From assembly GCA_024364805.1 (NCBI GenBank), contig CM044488.1, forward strand, positions 179,553,303 through 179,573,569: a stretch of 20,267 bases of DNA, written 5' to 3'. Of this stretch, positions 19,401 through 20,267 are shown piece after piece. How positions within the stretch are numbered: position 1 is the first letter of the stretch; each line of letters opens with the position of its first letter. The notes beneath the pieces are model-generated. The model worked only from the letters and a program-made list of their open reading frames with translations. It was not told where the DNA came from and searched no databases. The DNA comes from Euprymna scolopes (lineage: Eukaryota > Mollusca > Cephalopoda > Sepiida > Sepiolidae). The position numbers and the translations under genes are program-made.

Positions 19401-20267
19401 AAAATAGTACTAATATAGAAAATGTTTCAAATAAATTGGATGAATTAAGCGCAAATGGTGTTTATTTAATAAAAAAATAATTTGATTGGTAGGTTTCTAT
19501 TTATTCTGAGATCATAGATATTTTAGGGATTTGCATCTTCAAATTGATTTTTTTTTACATAAAAATTTAAATGAAATTATTAAGACAAGTTTCCCAAATT
19601 TTAAACCTATTGTTGAGTAAAGTCATTTCACATCAAAAACAGCCACACTTTTATTGAATAATGAATAATGTTCATGAACAGCAATACTAAACAAAAATAT
19701 ATATAAAAAAAAAATACTCTGGATGATTAAAGAAGAAAATACTGCCTTAAAATAACCAGCAGAAACTTATGTTCAAAAACTAAGAAAATCATAAACTTGT
19801 CCACAATTTGTAAAAGTTAGGCAACAAAAAACAAAATAAAGAAAATAATTCTAAATGAAAATTTCTTAAGGCAAATAATTTTAGAGAAATTCAAAGATAA
19901 ACTGCGGGAAGCTCATATTGAGTTCTGGAGTCACGTTCATATTAAATTGCAGGTGTGATTAGTCTATTGTGGAAAGTGCTATTAATAATAACAGATTCAT
20001 CTTTGCACATGATGGAAAGAGCATTGAAATTAAAACATAACAAAATGAACTACAGATGACAAGAGCAAAAGGATAACCAATAATAACGTGAAAATTTAGT
20101 CATATGAAAAGGGTTGGGGGGGGGGATTTCCAAAATCATGAAGTGGGTTTGAAGATCTGTAGAGTAAACATCAGATTTATAACAATATTTGAAACTAAGT
20201 TCATTTTAAAAGAAAATAATCTTAAAATAGTTGGCCCTTAAAAAATTCTATCTTAAATAAATGTTTG
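16406..20267. other. Gene-free, very A+T-rich flank
   Basis: Long A/T runs dominate 16400-17050 and 18550-18800. Exceptions are a possible dispersed repeat with a 9-bp hairpin at 17715-17820, a small CpG-rich patch at 18028-18072, and a G10 run at 20116. No coding frame carries a family signature. Confidence 0.55.
20116..20125 (+). repeat. G10 homopolymer
   Basis: Ten G in a row after GGGTT, unusual in this A+T-rich window. Confidence 0.9.

Noticed and set aside
1-20267. Retroviral, LTR, Polinton, CRISPR or toxin-system remains
   Set aside because: No LTR pair, reverse transcriptase, integrase, capsid-like or regularly spaced short repeats were visible on either strand.

Overview
The window is about two-thirds A+T, gene-poor eukaryotic DNA with many microsatellites and transposon relics. 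It fits an intron-rich animal. The modular 5S-headed SINEs and the transposase type make a lophotrochozoan, most probably a mollusc, the best guess; this is inferred from repeat style, not from a species match. No bacterial operon, CRISPR array, rRNA operon or intact large ORF is present.

One host gene is supported. Its last two coding exons lie on the minus strand (7746-7915 and 5814-5906), joined by an intron (5907-7745) with standard GT/AG ends and matching reading phase. Together they encode an 86-residue C-terminus rich in His, Pro, Arg, Glu, Ala and Gln that ends in a polar helix. The nearest family I can suggest is atrophin/RERE, the nuclear co-repressors, with moderate confidence. The 3' untranslated region should run below 5814. 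Sequence above 7916 is probably a long upstream intron, since I found no further exon there.

The terminal intron holds a nearly full-length but inactive Tc1/mariner-superfamily transposon (6370-7594) with inverted ends, TA target duplication and transposase remains. From about 8.4 to 14.9 kb lies a repeat-dense interval: two large fold-back elements (8386-9015, 9897-10272), a duplicated ~124-bp block (11765-11992), and three SINE copies. Two SINEs have a 5S-rRNA-derived head, one on each strand. The third shares their body but not the 5S head. The plus-strand 5S copy has a perfect 13-bp target duplication.

The flanks (1-5.8 kb and 14.9-20.3 kb) contain no gene I can support. A few less A+T-rich islands look like cis-regulatory candidates: 630-860 with a CTCF-like core, 955-1165, and 15955-16070. 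A region near 9.3-9.7 kb has a TATA box, a 23-codon ORF built on two mutually exclusive hairpins, and a poly(A) signal; it is the oddest unexplained stretch.
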